Shown here piece by piece: positions 5,061 through 5,755 of a DNA stretch of 5,755 nt; within the stretch, counting starts at the first letter, position 1; every line of letters starts with the position of its first letter. Source of the DNA: JBNJDW01 sp051745265 (GTDB lineage Bacteria > Pseudomonadota > Alphaproteobacteria > Micavibrionales > CSBR16-224). The notes below the pieces were generated by a model. That model ran no database searches. It was not told the origin of the DNA and saw only the letters and a list, made by a program, of their open reading frames with translations. A program made the position numbers and the translations under genes. The DNA is taken from contig JBNJDW010000125.1 of assembly GCA_051745265.1 (NCBI GenBank), positions 1-5,755 of the forward strand, read 5' to 3'.

Positions 5061-5755
5061 TCAGATCGAAAATTCAGGGAATGTCTTAAGGGTTTCCCTG
5101 ACGTCTAAACAAGCCTCTTTGTCAAAACCATTTATGATCGCCACCCTGAATCCGCCTGGCGGCATTGAATGATCGGTATGGGCAAGTGAGGGATCGAAGG
5201 AGAATTGAATACTGGTGATATGATCCCCGTCAATAAAGGATTCAACCTGCCTGAAATCCGGTTTCTCATATTGTTTATGCGGTAAAAATAAAACCACGCT
5301 GTAGCCTTTTTTCTTTATGCTTTCAAAATGAGCCGCCGGCCTGTCCGGGTTATATAAATCTATCAGGTTTTTGACAAAACCGTCGCCGTATAAATCAGGC
5401 CATTGATCTGCAAATCGCAAATGTATCTCTATAATTCTGCCGCCGATTGTTTCAAAATTCATCATGCCTGAATACGCAGAAAAGTGATCCTCTATAAATC
5501 TGGTAATATATGTTTCGGTCTGTGGATGGGCTTGATCAAGGATTTCCCAATAATCAAACATACCGCCATGGGTCGGTATACCCTTGGCATGAGCAAACCA
5601 TAGCGCCTGGCCATTTTTAACCGCGACATCTGTGCTGAGATGTTCTCCCTCCAGAACTTCGCACCACATATGGCCGGGGGCATAAAGTTTATGATAGTCC
5701 GCGCTGGCGTTCACAAGCCCGCTTTTGGCCCCCATGCTTTTAAGATTATAGACAG
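5061..5755 (-). CDS. ATP-grasp family protein, C-terminal part (5' end beyond window)
   Basis: The frame is open to the right edge (VYNLKS precedes the first visible ATG at 5735), and that ATG lacks a ribosome-binding site, so the true start lies outside. Numbering from that methionine, residues 23-40 (MWCEVLEGEHLSTDVAVK) match the ATP-grasp strand with the E..EGEE.SvD pattern. DYWEI follows at 61-65, and MNFETIGGRIIEIHLR (92-107) is the metal- and nucleotide-binding end of the fold, with E95, E103 and R107 in the expected places. The usual Asn after the second acid is His (H105). ATP-grasp enzymes join a carboxylate to an amine or thiol through an acyl-phosphate. Residues from about 125 form an extra C-terminal domain that I cannot name. 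The substrate is unknown; the fold call is fairly confident, although the N-terminal half is not visible. Confidence 0.75.
   Translation of the reverse strand, partial: VYNLKSMGAKSGLVNASADYHKLYAPGHMWCEVLEGEHLSTDVAVKNGQALWFAHAKGIPTHGGMFDYWEILDQAHPQTETYITRFIEDHFSAYSGMMNFETIGGRIIEIHLRFADQWPDLYGDGFVKNLIDLYNPDRPAAHFESIKKKGYSVVLFLPHKQYEKPDFRQVESFIDGDHITSIQFSFDPSLAHTDHSMPPGGFRVAIINGFDKEACLDVRETLKTFPEFSI

Overview
The window looks like chromosomal DNA of an alphaproteobacterium of moderate GC content. The strongest taxonomic clue is a pair of pilin-like proteins with an almost identical 30-residue N-terminus (short MGR leader, then NALFLILI and LSYAVTQS). From memory this family is frequent in Micavibrio-like and uncultivated Alphaproteobacteria; I could not search to confirm this. 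No RNA gene, insertion sequence, CRISPR array or phage gene is visible.

Layout from left to right. A 274-residue cytoplasmic-looking protein of unknown function (26-850, minus) has a clear sigma70-type promoter and a 12-bp tandem direct repeat just upstream of it. Next is an orphan FlgC-like flagellar rod protein (1101-1496, minus). It is divergent from a small secreted protein (1661-2185, plus) with four tryptophans spaced exactly five residues apart; that gene has its own consensus-like promoter. The secreted protein converges on two tandem pilin-like genes (2203-2931 and 3066-3884, both minus). These are followed by a ten-helix EamA/DMT-family transporter (3996-4880, minus), a short coding-looking remnant (4899-5054), and the C-terminal part of an ATP-grasp enzyme (5061 to the right edge, minus, 5' end outside the window).

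The most interesting part is the pilin-like pair. The two genes share the N-terminal membrane/assembly segment, a 35-bp upstream block that is 80% identical at exactly the same distance from each start codon, and an 11-bp motif directly after each stop codon. The leader between the block and the start, and the bodies of the two proteins, have diverged. The upstream block therefore looks like a constrained promoter or operator. The second pilin ends in a DUF1566/C-type-lectin-like domain, a fold often used as the variable target of diversity-generating retroelements. No reverse transcriptase or template repeat lies in the window, so this is only a hypothesis. The pair suggests a modular surface-protein family in which a fixed export/assembly stalk carries exchangeable tips.
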